Shown here piece by piece: positions 6,575-15,343 of a stretch of DNA of 16,178 nt. Position 1 is the first letter of the stretch; the number at the start of each line of letters is the position of its first letter. Position numbers and translations under genes: made by a program. This DNA is from Bacteroidales bacterium (lineage in GTDB: Bacteria > Bacteroidota > Bacteroidia > Bacteroidales > UBA10428), in assembly GCA_030626465.1 (NCBI GenBank), contig DAOUOU010000046.1:1-16178 (forward strand), in the 5' to 3' direction. A model generated the notes under the pieces. That model worked only from the letters and a program-made list of their open reading frames with translations, had not been told where the DNA came from and did no database searches.

Positions 6575-6606
6575 TTTGTAAATTACGCCAGATATAAATA
6601 CAGTTT
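6575..6606 (+). promoter_or_regulatory. Candidate promoter for comEC
   Basis: TTTG at 6575-6578 is followed 20 bases later by TACAGTTT (6599-6606), which resembles the Bacteroidota -7 element TAnnTTTG with one extra base before the T triplet. It lies about 30 bases upstream of the comEC start, in the 187-base divergent spacer between the DHOD-like gene and comEC. The match is imperfect and no equally good element is seen for the opposite gene. Confidence 0.3.
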
Positions 6607-6635
6607 AGACTATTTCTTAAAGAGCGTTAGTGGTT

Positions 6636-8768
6636 ATGATTCCGCAATTGAATTTCAAGCAACTCCCATTCATTCGTTTACTTGTTCCATATGTTGCAGG
6701 TATTGGTTGTATCTCTATGTTTCAAAATCATTTTAACATCCTGTTTTTTGCCCTGTTATTAATCACTGTGCTGCTCGTATTGGTACAGATTTTTTCAGTT
6801 TGGAAGAAGCATTTCAGGCTGCTAAGCGGAATAATTATTTTTAATATTTTTTTTCTTTACGGTCTTTTTTCTTTCAACTCAGCTTGTGATTACCACGATT
6901 TTCCGGAACATAGTGTTCTGGTTACCGGTATTGTAAAACACTCTCCCGAAATTAAAGAAAGATCAATTCAGATTGATTGTCAGGCGCATAGTTATTCCTA
7001 TAAAAACAGGAAAATAGATATTCGTGAATACATTCGGTTGTATGTATCAAAAGATACCGTTCCAATAATTCCTGGTATAGGAGATTCAATCTGTTTTACT
7101 TCCAAATTGCAGCGTATAACGAACAGGGGAAATCCGGGTGAATTTGATTATAAGAAACACATGCGCAACAAGAGAATACACTATACTGCCTATGCACTGC
7201 ATGAGGATGTAATATATGGACGTAACTCGGGAAGGTTTCTGTTGAAAAGGCTTGCTAAAACTTTACAAAAGAAGATCATTCAAAATTTCGAACGCCACTC
7301 TATTAATGATAATGAACTGGCAATATTGTCAGCTCTTGTTGCCGGAAACCGTGATCTTCTGAATGATGAAATCAGGAATAAATTTTCTGTTGCCGGAGCA
7401 ATGCATGTTTTAGCAGTATCCGGATTGCACGTCGGAATTCTGTATCTTTTTCTTAATATGCTTCTTTTCAGAAGAAATCAAACACCATTTTTCAGATTTT
7501 TTAAATTAAGTCTGATAGTAATTGTTATCTGGTTTTTTGCTTTTATTACCGGACTTTCATCTCCGGTAGTCAGAGCTGCTTTGATGTTTTCGCTGTTTCT
7601 GACAGGTAAGAGTTTTAACAGGCATATTAACAGCTATAATATTTTGGCTGCCTCTGCACTTATTGCATTATTAATTGATCCTTTGGAGCTGTTCAATCCG
7701 GGATTTCAATTTTCTTACCTGGCTGTGCTGGGCATTTTATATATTCAGCCCCGACTGGTAAATAGTGTGGTTATAAATCATGTTCTCCTCGACAGAGCAT
7801 GGCAACTGGTAACAGTTAGTATTGCAGCACAAGTTTCGATTTTTCCCCTGAGTTTACTCTATTTTCATCAGTTTCCGACATATTTCTGGCTCACTACTGT
7901 ATTTATAATTCCGCTGGTATGGTTAATTATGGTATTGACCATAGTACTTTTTCTCTCTATTCCTATAAGTCCTCTTGTTCATATTCTCTCATCCGGACTG
8001 AATTATTTGCTAAAAAGTATGTACCTGTTAATCGAAGGTGTCAGTCGATTACCCTTAGCAAGTATCTCAAATATCAGGTTTGAAATCATCCATCTTTGTG
8101 CAGCATATTTCTTTATTATCCTGTTACTGATTGCAGTAAGAAAATTTAAAAAAGTATATACCGTATACACTATCGGAATTGGCATAGTATTTTTTCTTTT
8201 CTTGAATCTGTTGACTTACAACAGACAAGAGAGAATGAAAGAAATTATTGTGTACAATTATGGCAAGAATTCAACTCTTAGCTTTTTAAATGGTCACAAT
8301 CATTTGATGCTCTCTCATGCACATTTGAAAGAGGATAGTGCAAGTATAAAAAAATGGAATCATGATTTTCAGGTGAGCAGAAAGCTTGTAAAAACTACTG
8401 AATATTCTGTGTTTCAAGAAATTCCCCTGAATAAAACCATATACGGACAGGAAATTACAATTGAAAGAAAAGCATGTGGAATATTTATTCATTGTCCTGA
8501 TGAGGATATTCTGATATATGAGGGAGGGACATTAATACCTCCAGATGGCTGGGTACCAGGCAGAACGGAAATAGACTGGTTAATTATCGGGAGATTTTCG
8601 GGATATCCTGTTGTTACAAATATTACTCACTTTATGCCCAAACATATCGTTATAAGTGAACATATATCAAAAAACATGTATAATGCATGGGATAAATTTG
8701 CAAAAGGATATAAAATTGATATTCACCATGTTATAAGCGATGGCGCCTTATACATTAAACTGAAATAA
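6636..8768 (+). CDS. comEC: ComEC/Rec2-family competence membrane protein
   Basis: Inner-membrane channel that brings single-stranded DNA into the cytoplasm during natural transformation. Numbering from a GTG at 6630, the protein has two N-terminal membrane segments (about 13-55), another near 65-82, a soluble OB-fold-like DUF4131 region (about 90-200), and the Competence domain from about 228 to 505. The Competence domain carries its hallmark segments ILSALVAGNRDLL, AGAMHVLAVSGLHVGILY and FNPGFQFSYLAVLGILY. Many hydrophobic helices follow. The last 180 residues are soluble and occupy the place of the metallo-beta-lactamase domain but show no HxHxDH motif; this short form is common in Bacteroidota as far as I know. 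The ATG at 6636 is preferred over the GTG at 6630, although AAAGAG at 6619-6624 fits the GTG spacing better, so the start is uncertain by two codons. Confidence 0.93.
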   Translation: MIPQLNFKQLPFIRLLVPYVAGIGCISMFQNHFNILFFALLLITVLLVLVQIFSVWKKHFRLLSGIIIFNIFFLYGLFSFNSACDYHDFPEHSVLVTGIVKHSPEIKERSIQIDCQAHSYSYKNRKIDIREYIRLYVSKDTVPIIPGIGDSICFTSKLQRITNRGNPGEFDYKKHMRNKRIHYTAYALHEDVIYGRNSGRFLLKRLAKTLQKKIIQNFERHSINDNELAILSALVAGNRDLLNDEIRNKFSVAGAMHVLAVSGLHVGILYLFLNMLLFRRNQTPFFRFFKLSLIVIVIWFFAFITGLSSPVVRAALMFSLFLTGKSFNRHINSYNILAASALIALLIDPLELFNPGFQFSYLAVLGILYIQPRLVNSVVINHVLLDRAWQLVTVSIAAQVSIFPLSLLYFHQFPTYFWLTTVFIIPLVWLIMVLTIVLFLSIPISPLVHILSSGLNYLLKSMYLLIEGVSRLPLASISNIRFEIIHLCAAYFFIILLLIAVRKFKKVYTVYTIGIGIVFFLFLNLLTYNRQERMKEIIVYNYGKNSTLSFLNGHNHLMLSHAHLKEDSASIKKWNHDFQVSRKLVKTTEYSVFQEIPLNKTIYGQEITIERKACGIFIHCPDEDILIYEGGTLIPPDGWVPGRTEIDWLIIGRFSGYPVVTNITHFMPKHIVISEHISKNMYNAWDKFAKGYKIDIHHVISDGALYIKLK

Positions 8769-8883
8769 ATACTGTCCTCTTCACAGGTAAGAACTACTGA
8801 ATAGCAATACAAATATTTACATAACTAACAGGTAAACAAAATCTTACTACTCCTTTTTGTAGAAAATATTGATTCTTATAGTA

Positions 8884-8899
8884 TATTCTTTGAAGAATA
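8884..8899. repeat. 7-2-7 palindrome upstream of trkA, possible operator
   Basis: TATTCTT and AAGAATA are perfect inverse complements separated by TG, 34 bases before the trkA start. A TTTACTTTGC string (8901-8910), resembling a Bacteroidota -7 element with a shortened gap, lies right after it. This position suits a repressor or activator site for the trkAH operon, but no second copy is seen and the site may be chance in AT-rich DNA. Confidence 0.3.
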
Positions 8900-8932
8900 G
8901 TTTACTTTGCTTGGATTTTTAAGACAAGTTCG

Positions 8933-10273
8933 ATGAAAATCATAGTTGCAGGTGCAGGAGCGGTTGGATCTCATTTGGCTAAAATGCTTAGCCAGGAACA
9001 TCATGATATTGTATTGATTGACCCCGATGAAACCAAGCTCCGGCAGGTTGGAGCTAATCTTGATGTATTAACGCGGGGAGGTTCTGCTACATCAATATCT
9101 GATCTTATGGATTGCGGTGTAAAGAAAGCAGATTTGTTTATTTCTGTAGCCCGAAAAGAAGAAACCAACATAACGGCATCCATACTTAGCAAAAGATTAG
9201 GTGCCAAAAAAACAATAGCCCGAATAGATAACCAGGAATATTTGTATGTCAAACACCGTGAGCATTTCATCAGTATGGGGATTGACTACATGATATATCC
9301 GGAGAAAATTGCTTCACGTGAGATTGTTGGTTTGTTGCATCAGACAGGAAGTACGGATATTGTTGATTTCTCCGGAGGGAAACTTTCTCTGTTTGTAGTG
9401 AAAATAGATGAAGATTCAAAAATTGCTGACAGGAGCTTATATGAAATAGGTAAGGAAGAAGAAAAACATGAATTTCGGGCTGTAGCTGTTACTCGCGACA
9501 GTGAAACTATTATTCCAACCGGGGATTTTGTAATTCAGACGGGTGATTTTATTTATGTAATCGCGACCCAGGATGGGATTGAGAATCTTTTTGAGCTCTC
9601 CGGGAAGAAAAAATACGAGGTTCGCAATATTATGATTCTGGGGGGAAGCAGGATTGGAATGTTAACAGCAAAAGATCTGGGAACACAGCATAATATTAAG
9701 CTAATTGAACAGGACAGGGAAAAAAGTTATAAACTCTCAAATATGCTGAATAATACCCTGGTAATTAATGGCGATGGAAGAGATGTAAATATGCTAACAG
9801 ATGAGGGACTGGAGAACATGGATGCATTTATAGCGGTTACCGGTGATTCTGAAACAAATATTCTTTCGTGTTTGCTTGCAAGAAGATTAGGAGTAAAGAA
9901 GACAATCTGCGAAGTTGAGATAATTGATTATATAGCTCTGGCTGAAAATATGGGTATAGATACAATCATCAATAAAAAGTTAATTGCAGCAAGTCGCATT
10001 TTCCGGTTTACGTCCAGTGAATCAGTATCGGCGGTAAAATGTCTTATCGGTACCGATGCTGAGGTCCTGGAATTTGATGTTAAAGAGGATACTAAAATAA
10101 CTCAGGCTTCGCTTCATCAGCTGAGTTTTCCAAAAAATTCAATCGTCGGTGGAATTATCAGAGGAGAATCAAGCTTTATTGCCAATGGGTATACCCTGAT
10201 AAAACCTGGTGATAAGGTTGTTGTGTTTACACTTCCATCAGCCATTCCAAAAGTGAGTAAATTTTTCAATTAG
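8933..10273 (+). CDS. trkA: Trk potassium transporter, NAD-binding regulatory subunit TrkA
   Basis: Peripheral cytoplasmic subunit that binds the TrkH channel and gates potassium uptake in response to nucleotides. The 446 residues form two tandem RCK units. The first has a Rossmann motif GAGAVG (7-12) with Asp30 at the end of the second strand, followed by a TrkA-C domain (about 140-220). The second starts near 231, with the altered glycine motif GGSRIG (237-242) and Glu259, then a second TrkA-C domain (about 365-446). The full-length double form matches classical TrkA. The first site looks fit for NAD(H); the second has a substituted first glycine position but keeps its shape. trkH follows after 6 bases, so the two are one operon. 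The start is supported by the canonical beginning MKIIVAGAGAVG. Confidence 0.96.
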   Translation: MKIIVAGAGAVGSHLAKMLSQEHHDIVLIDPDETKLRQVGANLDVLTRGGSATSISDLMDCGVKKADLFISVARKEETNITASILSKRLGAKKTIARIDNQEYLYVKHREHFISMGIDYMIYPEKIASREIVGLLHQTGSTDIVDFSGGKLSLFVVKIDEDSKIADRSLYEIGKEEEKHEFRAVAVTRDSETIIPTGDFVIQTGDFIYVIATQDGIENLFELSGKKKYEVRNIMILGGSRIGMLTAKDLGTQHNIKLIEQDREKSYKLSNMLNNTLVINGDGRDVNMLTDEGLENMDAFIAVTGDSETNILSCLLARRLGVKKTICEVEIIDYIALAENMGIDTIINKKLIAASRIFRFTSSESVSAVKCLIGTDAEVLEFDVKEDTKITQASLHQLSFPKNSIVGGIIRGESSFIANGYTLIKPGDKVVVFTLPSAIPKVSKFFN

Positions 10274-10279
10274 CCTGCT

Positions 10280-11731
10280 ATGATCAATTTTCGTGTGGTG
10301 GCCTTCATTTTAGGTGTTCTCCTTATTCTCGAAGGAGCTTTCATGTTTCTTGCTGCACCCGTTTCAATTTTATATGGAGATAATGATGCCCTGTATATTT
10401 TTTTATCATCATTTTTTACGGCTTTTGCAGGTTTTTTGCTTTGGGCTACTTTCAGAAAATGCAATAAAAATGTCGGAAAACGTGAAGGTTATATTATTGT
10501 TAGTATAGGATGGGTATTATTTTCTTTGTTTGGATCAATACCATTTGTTATCACGGGAACTATTCCTTCTTATACCGATGCATTTTTCGAGACTATATCA
10601 GGATTTACTACAACCGGAGCATCAATTCTTAATGACATTGAATCTCTATCACATGGATTATTGTTTTGGAGGAGCATGACACAGTGGCTTGGAGGTATGG
10701 GTATCATTGTTCTTTCACTCGTTATCCTCCCAATATTAGGCATCGGTGGGATGCAATTATTTATAGCAGAAGTCCCGGGTCCAACTCCCGATAAACTACA
10801 TCCGAGGATCAAGGAAACAGCAAAACGTTTGTGGGGTGTATATTTCATTATTACAATGGGAGAGGTTATTTTGCTATTACTTGGAGGCATGTCATTGTTC
10901 GATGCAGTATGCCATTCTTTTACCACACTTGCAACAGGAGGTTATTCAACCAAGCAGGCCGGTATTGCTTTTTATAGCTCACCATATATTCATTATGTGA
11001 TCACTTTTTTTATGATTGTTGCCGGAATTAACTTTGCACTTTCATATTTTGCATTGCACCTGAAATTCAGAAGTATTTGGAAAAATGAAGAATTCAGGGC
11101 TTTCCTCTCCTTTATCGGACTCTTCACTTTGCTGGTGACTTTAATATTAATCTTCACCAATCAAGGCCAGAGTATTGAAAAATCATTTCGTGATGCTTTG
11201 TTTCAGGTGGTGTCTGTTATTACAACAACCGGTTACGCAACAGCTGACTATATGCGTTGGATGCCATCGGCAATTGTGTTACTGTTGGTTTTGATGTTTT
11301 TTGGAGGCTCCTCAGGATCTACAGGCGGAAGTATTAAGATTGTACGAGTAGTATTGCTCTTAAAAAATGGTCTGTTGGAGCTTAAACGATTGATCCATCC
11401 CAATGCTATTGTTCCTGTACGACTTAACCGTGAAGCAGTTAAACCAGAGATTATTACAAATGTGCTGGCTTTTATTTCTGTGTATATATTAATAACCGTA
11501 ATCGGTGTTATTGTTGTTGCCTTTATGGGTTATGATCTGAGCACATCTATTGGTGCGGTGGCCGCAACTCTCGGTAATATTGGTCCGGGTATTGGTGATG
11601 TAGGGCCTGCTTTCAACTATGCACATTTCAACGATTTTGGAAAATGGTTTCTTTCCTTTTTGATGCTTATTGGCAGGTTAGAGCTTTTCACCGTTCTGGT
11701 TTTATTTACACCTACTTTCTGGAAAAAATAA
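10280..11731 (+). CDS. trkH: Trk potassium transporter, channel subunit TrkH
   Basis: Inner-membrane potassium channel subunit of 483 residues, normal length. It shows four membrane-pore-membrane repeats. The selectivity-filter segments are TTTGAS (from residue 110, Gly113), TLATGG (from 216, Gly220), TTTGYA (from 315, Gly318) and TLGNIG (from 430, Gly432). The four expected filter glycines are all present. The GGSSGSTGGSIKIVR stretch (about 343-357) matches the conserved intramembrane gate region of TrkH/KtrB proteins. The N-terminus is a predicted membrane helix starting MINFRVVAFILGVLLILEG. The gene is co-transcribed with trkA (6-base gap) and ends 4 bases from the converging threonylcarbamoyl-AMP synthase gene, with no hairpin terminator in between. 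Confidence 0.96.
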   Translation: MINFRVVAFILGVLLILEGAFMFLAAPVSILYGDNDALYIFLSSFFTAFAGFLLWATFRKCNKNVGKREGYIIVSIGWVLFSLFGSIPFVITGTIPSYTDAFFETISGFTTTGASILNDIESLSHGLLFWRSMTQWLGGMGIIVLSLVILPILGIGGMQLFIAEVPGPTPDKLHPRIKETAKRLWGVYFIITMGEVILLLLGGMSLFDAVCHSFTTLATGGYSTKQAGIAFYSSPYIHYVITFFMIVAGINFALSYFALHLKFRSIWKNEEFRAFLSFIGLFTLLVTLILIFTNQGQSIEKSFRDALFQVVSVITTTGYATADYMRWMPSAIVLLLVLMFFGGSSGSTGGSIKIVRVVLLLKNGLLELKRLIHPNAIVPVRLNREAVKPEIITNVLAFISVYILITVIGVIVVAFMGYDLSTSIGAVAATLGNIGPGIGDVGPAFNYAHFNDFGKWFLSFLMLIGRLELFTVLVLFTPTFWKK

Positions 11732-11735
11732 TCAG

Positions 11736-12350
11736 CTATTCTTCAAATACTCCCAGGCCTTCTCTGATGATGGTAGGCGTCTCTCCGGTGCAATCGACAA
11801 CTGTAGAAGGGATATTGTTGCCAAATCCACCATCGATTACAACATCGACCAGATGGCCAAGATTTTCATGGATAAGCTCTGGATCTGTCGTATAGTCAAG
11901 CACATGATCAATATCATGAATAGAGGTGGTCAGCAATGGATTACCCAATTGTTTTACAATCTCCAAAGGAATATTATGATCAGGAATTCGGATACCAACG
12001 GTTTTTTTCTTGTTCTTGAAAATTTTTGGAATATTATTGCTTGCAGGAAGGATAAAGGTATAAGGACCCGGAAGATACTTTTTCATCAGCTTGAAGGTCT
12101 GGTTATCAATATGTCTGGTATAAATTGATAAATGACTTAAATCGTGACAGATAAAAGAAAAATTGGATTTCTCAAGTCTTATGCCTTTAAGACGAGCTAT
12201 ACGCTCAACAGCTTTGGCCTTTGAAATATCACATCCAAAACCGTACACAGTATCTGTTGGGTAAATAATAACACCATCTTGCTTTAATATTTCAACAAGT
12301 TTTAGAATCTGGCGATCACCGGGATCTTCGGAATGGATACGCATCAACAT
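11736..12350 (-). CDS. tsaC: L-threonylcarbamoyladenylate synthase (Sua5/YciO/YrdC family)
   Basis: Makes threonylcarbamoyl-AMP from threonine, bicarbonate and ATP, the first step of the t6A37 tRNA modification. The 204 residues cover only the YrdC-like domain, without the extra C-terminal Sua5 domain. Visible signatures are GVIIYPTDTVYGFGCDI (about 26-42), the basic substrate segment KGIRLEKSNFSFICHDLS (about 55-72), GPYTFILPAS, and TVGIRIPDH. The segment after KG is of the YciO-like type rather than the KxR pattern of classical TsaC, so a related role is possible, though this form is usually annotated as the synthase. The upstream secreted-protein gene ends 11 bases away on the same strand, so read-through is likely. 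An alternative ATG lies two codons downstream of the chosen start. Confidence 0.9.
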   Translation of the reverse strand: MLMRIHSEDPGDRQILKLVEILKQDGVIIYPTDTVYGFGCDISKAKAVERIARLKGIRLEKSNFSFICHDLSHLSIYTRHIDNQTFKLMKKYLPGPYTFILPASNNIPKIFKNKKKTVGIRIPDHNIPLEIVKQLGNPLLTTSIHDIDHVLDYTTDPELIHENLGHLVDVVIDGGFGNNIPSTVVDCTGETPTIIREGLGVFEE

Positions 12351-12361
12351 TTTTATGCGGG

Positions 12362-13321
12362 TTAATAAAATGTATACTGGTATTTTGCCATCGACCTGTA
12401 TTTGGCTTTAGGATAGTATGTTTTTTCAGTCAGGCAAATTCCTTTTGAGTCATACGTATATATCTTCACATTGAATTCGTCTGATGGATTACGGCGCCAT
12501 TTATATTTTATAAGATTATTACTTGTATCAAAAATATAGACCTTCTTAATGTACTCTTTCTTTGCGAGAGTTTCTTCAGATACTTTCATCAGGTTTCCTT
12601 TAACATTATAAGCGTATGTGATTCTGTAATAGAAGCTACCATCTCGTGTTTTTTCTTCTTCGATAATTTGTGATGCGCTGTTGTATCTGAAAGTTTTTTT
12701 CTCCAATTCTCTGTTGTCTAAGCTAAGAACTGTTTCCTCAATTATATTTCCCCGGATGTTATACTCTAACTTAATCTTTGAAGAAGGTGATTTACCTCCC
12801 ATGTATACACTTGCAATAGCTGTATTGCCAGAATGTTCATAAACGAGCTTCTCCTCGATATGATTATTAATGTATCGTATTATTTTGGAAGGTTTTCCGG
12901 CAGCAGTATAGGAATAGGTAGTTTTAAATTTTTCTTCTCCACTGTAACCGGCCTCAAGGATGGCTTGATTCTCCTGGTTGTATTTTGATGCCTTTCTGTA
13001 TTTGCTGTTGCTACTCTCTCTTTCATAAAGCGTACGATTCTCCTTCTTATCGTACTCATACTTTTCCCAGCTACTAACTTCTCCTTTAGTATTAAGATAG
13101 TTCTTCTGCAGTATTTCACCTCCTGTTGAATACCAGGTAATACTGGCTTGTCGTCCTTTTTTGGACGGCTTTCCGTTCACGTATTTATAATCATATTGAA
13201 TTTTGGTTTTAATATTGTTCCGCTTTACGATTTGTTTCTCTCGTTCTTCCAAAGTCTGACCAGTTAAGTAAAGAGAAGTTGTAAAAGACAATAAGATAAT
13301 AAGTATTTTGTCAGGTTTCAT
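12362..13321 (-). CDS. Secreted YD-repeat-like protein of unknown function
   Basis: I do not recognise a named family. The first about 22 residues (MKPDKILIILLSF to LTGQ) form a good Sec signal peptide without a lipobox cysteine, so a periplasmic or exported protein of 319 residues is expected. The mature part is a series of about ten short imperfect units with a pattern like K-x-Y-x-Y-(D/N)-x-x-G-N-x-I-x-E, for example YEYDKKENRTLYE, YSYTAAGKPSKIIRY, LEYNIRGNIIEE, FRYNSASQIIEEE, YAYNVKGNLMKVSEE and YTYDSKGICLTEK. This resembles RHS/YD repeats, which form beta-strand shells, but the large RHS core and a toxin tip are absent. It is rich in Lys, Tyr, Ser and Glu. On the minus strand TTGC (from 13395) and TTATTTG (to 13366) may form a weak promoter. 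The next gene downstream is tsaC, 11 bases away. Confidence 0.8.
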   Translation of the reverse strand: MKPDKILIILLSFTTSLYLTGQTLEEREKQIVKRNNIKTKIQYDYKYVNGKPSKKGRQASITWYSTGGEILQKNYLNTKGEVSSWEKYEYDKKENRTLYERESSNSKYRKASKYNQENQAILEAGYSGEEKFKTTYSYTAAGKPSKIIRYINNHIEEKLVYEHSGNTAIASVYMGGKSPSSKIKLEYNIRGNIIEETVLSLDNRELEKKTFRYNSASQIIEEEKTRDGSFYYRITYAYNVKGNLMKVSEETLAKKEYIKKVYIFDTSNNLIKYKWRRNPSDEFNVKIYTYDSKGICLTEKTYYPKAKYRSMAKYQYTFY

Positions 13322-13434
13322 TTGATCGAATGAGTTAATATGAAATTAAAAAGTATTCAAGAGAACAAATAAAATTTTGGAATCTAATATAGCAATTTTT
13401 CCATTTCTATTTTTATAACAATTCTGTCCTGTAG

Positions 13435-14157
13435 TTACGTTTGAGCTTTTCTTTCTTCTTCTTCTTTTTCTTCTGTGATCTTCCAATACTCATTATCACT
13501 TTCAGATAGTTGAGCATCATCTTCCGGGTATTCGTATTTCCATTTGCCAAAATTAGGAGACGGCCCATATTGTCTGTAATAAAATGCCAGTACAATACCC
13601 GCAACCATTCCTGTAAGGTGTCCTTCCCATGAGACACTTTCAACAAGAGGAAATATTCCCCATACCATACTGCCATAAAGAAAAGCCATCAGCATCGATA
13701 TGGCCATCAGATGTGTATTCTTTCTAATCATACCACTTACAAATAGAAATGCTCCTAATCCGTATATTATACCGCTTGCTCCAATATGATATGCATCTCT
13801 TCCAAAAAACCAGAGCCAAAAATTGTGGATGAAAAAAAGAAGGATAAATACTTTAAATGATATTTCATGATAAAAATAAAACAAAGTCAGGATTAATATA
13901 AAAACCGGGATACTGTTATTGATTAAATGTTCCCAGCTTCCATGAATAAATGGTGCAAACAAAATTCCCCGTAAACCCTTAATTTCTAAAGGGTAAAGAC
14001 CAAATCTTGAGAAACTGGAATCGGTCAAAATTTCGATTCCTTTGACAGCCCATAAAACAGCTACAAATAGAAGTGGGAACCAGACTGCGTGAAATAGCCT
14101 TATTTTTTCAAATTTTCTATCTTCCAATGTTTTGACTTTTCTCAAATTTAGTGTCAT
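13435..14157 (-). CDS. Rhomboid-family intramembrane serine protease
   Basis: Cleaves membrane proteins within the lipid bilayer; the substrate is unknown. Numbering from the chosen ATG (240 residues), there are about six membrane helices. The oxyanion and structural motif HGSWEHLINN is at 72-81, the catalytic serine is Ser128 in GASGIIYG, and the catalytic histidine is His180 in WEGHLTGMVAG, so the Ser-His dyad is intact. The cytoplasmic tail is acidic, ending in a Glu- and Lys-rich run (EEKEEEERK) encoded by a purine-rich tract. An in-frame ATG at 14211 would add 18 residues, but it starts only a few bases beyond the ilvC terminator, leaving almost no room for a promoter; the conserved hydrophobic core begins well after the inner ATG, so 14157 is preferred. 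The gene is transcribed alone after the ilv operon terminator. Confidence 0.93.
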   Translation of the reverse strand: MTLNLRKVKTLEDRKFEKIRLFHAVWFPLLFVAVLWAVKGIEILTDSSFSRFGLYPLEIKGLRGILFAPFIHGSWEHLINNSIPVFILILTLFYFYHEISFKVFILLFFIHNFWLWFFGRDAYHIGASGIIYGLGAFLFVSGMIRKNTHLMAISMLMAFLYGSMVWGIFPLVESVSWEGHLTGMVAGIVLAFYYRQYGPSPNFGKWKYEYPEDDAQLSESDNEYWKITEEKEEEERKAQT

Positions 14158-14215
14158 TTTTTTTAATACAAAAACCTGAAATTGTGAGAACAGTGTGAAA
14201 AAGATGTTCAAAGAT

Positions 14216-14248
14216 TCAAAAAAACCCCCATCAAAAGAATGGGGGTTG
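14216..14248 (-). terminator. Intrinsic terminator of the ilvBNC operon
   Basis: On the minus strand a perfect 9-bp stem AACCCCCAT / ATGGGGGTT (complement of 14239-14247 and 14223-14231) with a 7-base loop is followed by a run of seven or more T residues. It lies 23 bases after the ilvC stop. This is a textbook intrinsic terminator and separates ilvC from the rhomboid gene. Confidence 0.9.
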
Positions 14249-14270
14249 TATGGTGCTTATCGATTCAGTT

Positions 14271-15317
14271 CTATTTATTTGGCCGCAGTTTACGTACCTG
14301 CGCTCCTGTAGCCCAAATTTCAGATTCCCTAAGTTCTTTAAGTTCTCTTCCCAGTTGTTCTTTATAATCCGCAGTTCCTGTTGAATCAAGAACCCTGGTA
14401 CATTCTTCACCAGATCTCACTTTGCCATACAATTCTTTGAATACAGGAAGGGTAGCTTCCTTGAACCTGGGTCTCCAGTCAAGAGCTCCTCGTTGAGCGG
14501 TGGCGCTGCAGTTAGCATACATCCAATCCATACCGTTTTCATCAACAAGACGAATAAGACTTTGTGTCAATTCTTCAACAGTTTCATTGAAAGCTTCACT
14601 CGGACTATGGCCATTCTCTCTTAAAATCTGATACTGTGCGTCCATTATACCTGCAAGAGCACCCATTAAAACACCACGTTCTCCTGTCAGATCAGAAAAA
14701 ACTTCATTTTCGAATGTTGTGGGGAAGAGGTATCCTGAGCCTATTGCTATTCCAATTGCAAGTGTCCTCTCTTCTGCTTTACCGGTATAGTCCTGAAAGA
14801 CCGCGTAGCTTGAATTTATTCCTGCTCCTGCCAGGAAGTTACGACGAACGCTTGTGCCTGATCCTTTGGGAGCACATAAAATTACATCGATATTGGATGG
14901 AGGAACAACACCTGTCTGTTCCTTAAAGGTGATTGAAAAGCCATGAGAAAAATACAAGGCATCCCCTTCGTTCAGACATCCTTTTAATACCGGCCAAACT
15001 TCACGCTGTGCTGCGTCAGATACCAGATATTGAATGATGGTACCCTTTTTAGCTGCTTCTTCAATTGGGAATAAATTTACCCCAGGTACCCATCCGTCAG
15101 CCTCAGCCCGATCCCAATCGGATTTAAAGTCGGGCGACTGGCCAATGATTACATGTATGCCATTGTCTTTCATATTCAACGCCTGTGCAGGTCCCTGAAC
15201 ACCATAACCGATTATTGCAATAGTTTCATTTTTAAGTACTTCCTGTGCTTTCGAAAGAGGAAATTCATCTCGTTTGATTACGGTTTCTTCAACTCCTCCA
15301 AAATTGATTTTTGCCAT
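14271..15317 (-). CDS. ilvC: Ketol-acid reductoisomerase
   Basis: Second step of valine, leucine and isoleucine synthesis: Mg-dependent alkyl migration and NADPH reduction of acetolactate or acetohydroxybutyrate. The 348 residues match the length usual in Bacteroidota. The N-terminal Rossmann domain has GYGVQG (37-42), and His125 in YFSHGFSI is the expected catalytic histidine. KGSGTSVRRNF is at 151-161. The knotted C-terminal domain carries the metal and substrate ligands in VFSDLTGERGVL (Asp209 and Glu213) and in EAFNETVEELTQ (Glu245 and Glu249). The start MAKINFGGVEETV is typical of the group. It is the last gene of ilvB-ilvN-ilvC, 26 bases after ilvN, and ends at a strong terminator. No leader-peptide attenuator is visible because the operon start is outside the window. 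Confidence 0.97.
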   Translation of the reverse strand: MAKINFGGVEETVIKRDEFPLSKAQEVLKNETIAIIGYGVQGPAQALNMKDNGIHVIIGQSPDFKSDWDRAEADGWVPGVNLFPIEEAAKKGTIIQYLVSDAAQREVWPVLKGCLNEGDALYFSHGFSITFKEQTGVVPPSNIDVILCAPKGSGTSVRRNFLAGAGINSSYAVFQDYTGKAEERTLAIGIAIGSGYLFPTTFENEVFSDLTGERGVLMGALAGIMDAQYQILRENGHSPSEAFNETVEELTQSLIRLVDENGMDWMYANCSATAQRGALDWRPRFKEATLPVFKELYGKVRSGEECTRVLDSTGTADYKEQLGRELKELRESEIWATGAQVRKLRPNK

Positions 15318-15343
15318 GATTCTTAATTTATTTATTTGATTTT

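Noticed and set aside
11732..11735. Bidirectional terminator between trkH and the threonylcarbamoyl-AMP synthase gene
   Set aside because: Only 4 bases separate the genes, and no inverted repeat of useful strength crosses the junction.
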